From: Nelumbo lutea
Taxonomy: Eukaryota > Streptophyta > Magnoliopsida > Proteales > Nelumbonaceae
Assembly (NCBI GenBank): GCA_022828595.1
Contig: JAKGHH010000003.1
Coordinates: forward strand, 51,759,759 to 51,823,758
Length of the DNA stretch: 64,000 bases
Direction of reading: 5' to 3'
In this document: positions 61,722 to 64,000 of the stretch, one piece after another
How the letters are laid out: each line of letters begins with the position of its first letter
Position numbering within the stretch: the first letter of the stretch is position 1
Notes under the pieces: generated by a model
What the model saw: only the letters and a program-made list of their open reading frames with translations
Databases searched by the model: none
What the model was told of the DNA's origin: nothing
Translations under genes and position numbers: made by a program

Positions 61722-62048
61722 TTGTGTATGGTTGCTTCCAATTTGATAGTTCAAAAATTCATAATTGATGGACCTAATTTGGGGTCTTGGGATGGGTGGA
61801 CTAGATATGGACCTAATATTTGGAACTTTTTTGTACAAAGTGCTCCCAGACTTGAACTTGCATTCTCATGGTTGTTGGTCCAAGATTTTGCACCAAGCAA
61901 TGGCCCCCCTTTATTAAGATATGAGTGCCTGCCTCTTCATCAAGGTCCTAGTTTACAGCATCTCGCTTTCCAACTTATGAAGAAGTCCAAGAAGTTACAA
62001 GGCATAATAACATTTTATAAGAAGAAGGTTTCCTTCTTGAAAGGATGA
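61722..62048 (+). CDS. Unrecognised possible exon
   Basis: An open plus-strand frame of up to 108 codons with protein-like composition: FIIDGPNLGSWDGWTRYG, NIWNFFVQSAPRLELAFSW, PSNGPPLLRYECLPLH, and a basic end MKKSKKLQGIITFYKKK. It ends at TGA. The frame could begin after a 3' splice site (CCAATTTGATAG at about 61738-61749) as a terminal exon, but no upstream exon was found. Rich in Trp and Pro, unlike the AT-rich noise around it. I do not recognise the family. It could be a gene fragment. Confidence 0.3.
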   Translation: MCMVASNLIVQKFIIDGPNLGSWDGWTRYGPNIWNFFVQSAPRLELAFSWLLVQDFAPSNGPPLLRYECLPLHQGPSLQHLAFQLMKKSKKLQGIITFYKKKVSFLKG

Positions 62049-62712
62049 AGCATTCCACAGGGTTGGGCTGGGCAATCTGTTTCTTCTATATACAAAAAAT
62101 TATGATTTAAGATATTGTTGCATGGTCATTCATCTATATTCCATCATTGTGTGATCATGACTTAAGTATGGTTCTGTCTTATCTTTAAGGCATTAATTCC
62201 AAAGAAGATTTTTTAAAACAGGTTCTGTGGAACCTGGATTATATTCTATATTATTGTTTAAAGGTGTTTTCTCTGATATGTATCAATGCAACAAGTGAAA
62301 AGCAATCCCCATATTTGAGAAGAGTGGTAAATCCTTAATCCTATCTGTTGTAGGCAGAATGAAAGTTGTTTTGTATTTTATAGAGCTCAGCTGTAGTGGT
62401 CACTGGTCATTGTACATCTGTAACAGAATGGAACTTGTTTCATAATTCTTCATGGCATCTATAACGGTCATGATACAACTTTAAGTGGCCGATTATGGCA
62501 CAAAAATTGGGTTGATCAGTTTTACGGGAGTTTGGGCCACTTTATTTTTGCATCCATCAATAAGCCAAACATGCACAAATATGTTCAATCGAAATTCGCA
62601 TTTCCAAACAAATAACAAGAGTGCAAATAGCACCCCAAGAAAACCGGCCCTACTTTGCATACACTTGGACCGGTTCTGCAAAAATTGTATAGTTTGCACT
62701 GCATCCAAATGG
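62049..62712. other. Unassigned intergenic
   Basis: No gene seen. From 62540 to 62712 sequence of the type CAAACAAATAACAAGAGTGC...TGCATCCAAATGGAGCC resembles eroded MITE ends. Confidence 0.45.
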
Positions 62713-62934
62713 AGCCTTAGGCTCAGTTTGAAAAGAGTACAAATGCAAATTTATAGAGTGCAAAATCTTGTATTTTGTATGTATTTGTATTATTTTTAAT
62801 TTTTTTTGTAGTTCTTCCAAACTGAGTCTTAGAAACAGTATAAATACAAATATATAGAGTGCAAAACCTTGTATTTTGTATATATTTGCACTGCACATAT
62901 TTGTATCTGTACTCCTACAAAACTAAGCCTTATT
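62713..62934. mobile_element. Two head-to-tail GGCTCAGTTTGG-family MITEs
   Basis: 62713-62830 starts TAGGCTCAGTTTGAAAAG and ends TTCTTCCAAACTGAGTCTTA. 62831-62934 starts GAAACAGTATAAATAC and ends GTACTCCTACAAAACTAAGCC. Both share AGAGTGCAAAA(T/C)CTTGTATTTTGTAT. Each is about 105-118 bp with inverted ends. Confidence 0.8.
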
Positions 62935-63246
62935 ACTAATCATTCAATTCTCCTATCCAATATCATACTTCCTTCAAAACATTGCAACTGGTTACTTTAC
63001 TGCTTGGCCTATGAGACCATACTGACAAGCATTACTATTTCTCTATGAAAAAATGATAAAAAAAAATGACATACAAATCTCTGTTTGGCTATGCTTGGAG
63101 ACAAAAGTTGAGTTCTTAATTCACATTAACCCTCTATGCAAACTTACATAAAAGGAGAATAAAAGGAGAAAGTAACTACTTTTTCTCCTTTATATGTATG
63201 CATGACCATTTTGTTTTTCTCCATCTGTTCAATCTGAGTTGATGAC

Positions 63247-63362
63247 TAAGGCTCAGTTTAGAAGAAGTACAAATGTAAATATGTACAGCGTAAATACATA
63301 TATACAAAATATAAGGTTTGCACTTTACATATTTGCATTTATACTCTTTTCAACTCAGCCTA
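63247..63362. mobile_element. GGCTCAGTTTGG-family MITE
   Basis: Starts TAAGGCTCAGTTTAGAAG and ends TACTCTTTTCAACTCAGCCTA; centre TACAGCGTAAATAC...GTTTGCACTTTACATATTTG. Sixth copy of the family in this window. Confidence 0.8.
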
Positions 63363-64000
63363 AATATCTATTATTCTATTTGAAGGATAAGAAAAGGTAT
63401 CTAACATTCTATCAAATTCTTGAGACAATAAGTGTCCAGTAGAAAACAAAAGGAAAGGGCCTTAGAAATGACTTCCAATCAACCCACTACACCTTTAACT
63501 GACTAACCAGGATCCATCAAGAGACCAAGATCATTAGTACATCAATCTTGAATTTTCAACCATAAAACAAATCAGTCCACAATTTCTTTCAATGATTAAC
63601 ACTTAGAAACCAAAATATGTATATAACAATTTGCATTTAAATACATAATACATGGTAAGTGTGGTAAGTATGTATTCTCATTCTATAATATGTGTGACAT
63701 GGAATACACTTGAAAACATGGTTGGTGTTAATATGATGGTACATGGGTTCTTCAATACGAATTCCCCTGTTTTAGAATTTAATGTAAATTTTAATATATC
63801 AAAATTGGGATGGGAGGACGTTTGGTTTGAAACTCCATTAATATCACTAATACATACCAGTTTCATGCATGAAAAGGTATCGACATGATACCCTCTGATT
63901 TGATGTACAGAAAAATCTGCAGAGATAGATGTGCAGGAGATCCAGACTCATGACGTGAAGAGCGCCCTCGGTGTAGCCCATTTTACAAATGGGCCATAAA
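63363..64000. other. Unassigned intergenic
   Basis: A plus-strand frame at 63652-63888 has moderately protein-like composition (NISKLGWEDVWFETPL) but no family I recognise and no splice context. The rest is unremarkable. Confidence 0.4.

Overview
This is nuclear DNA of a flowering plant. The reasons are spliced genes with plant-type promoters, including a telo-box in a ribosomal-protein leader, and plant Copia, LINE, PIF/Harbinger, CACTA, Helitron and Mutator-type elements with many MITEs. I cannot name the species; a dicot or early-diverging eudicot is only an impression. No bacterial, organellar, tRNA, rRNA or CRISPR feature was seen.

Only two genes look intact, both on the minus strand. 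Positions 1-3403 hold cytosolic small-subunit ribosomal protein uS19 (RPS15): four coding exons, the last cut 2 nt plus the stop codon short by the left edge. Positions 11782-21374 hold an eight-exon gene for a 505-residue P-loop protein of the plant zeta-toxin-fold (PF06414-like) family. Each gene has one intron with a GC donor. A weaker candidate at 24229-24634 (minus) is frameshifted.

Region by region: (a) 3.5-11.5 kb is intergenic, with an 80-bp tandem repeat, low-complexity DNA and several inverted-repeat elements. (b) 11.8-21.4 kb is the P-loop gene; its large introns carry a 1.5-kb Mutator-type element with a second one nested inside, a 201-bp perfect tandem duplication, a Tourist-type MITE and foldback elements. 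(c) 25.3-28.7 kb is a complete but non-coding LTR retrotransposon (minus) whose LTRs contain a 30-bp coding-like minisatellite. (d) 29.7-41.1 kb is a rearranged direct duplication of about 5.5 kb; one arm carries a 2.5-kb Helitron for which the other arm supplies the empty site. (e) 41.1-47.9 kb is a LINE remnant in two opposed pieces, split by a defective Copia element (41964-46634, minus). (f) 49.4-56.1 kb has a CACTA end, a second LINE remnant and a second, structurally complete but mutated Copia element (51039-56124, plus). (g) 59-61.1 kb is a two-gene PIF/Harbinger element with decayed catalytic residues. (h) The last 3 kb holds a cluster of a short MITE family.

The two host genes are unrelated and do not form a pathway. 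The rest is a layered record of transposition: target-site duplications, nesting and a paralogous empty site allow several insertions to be ordered. I did not find a convincing new biological system. The least ordinary items are the minisatellite-bearing LTR element, the Helitron with its empty site, the LINE inversion and the GC-AG introns.
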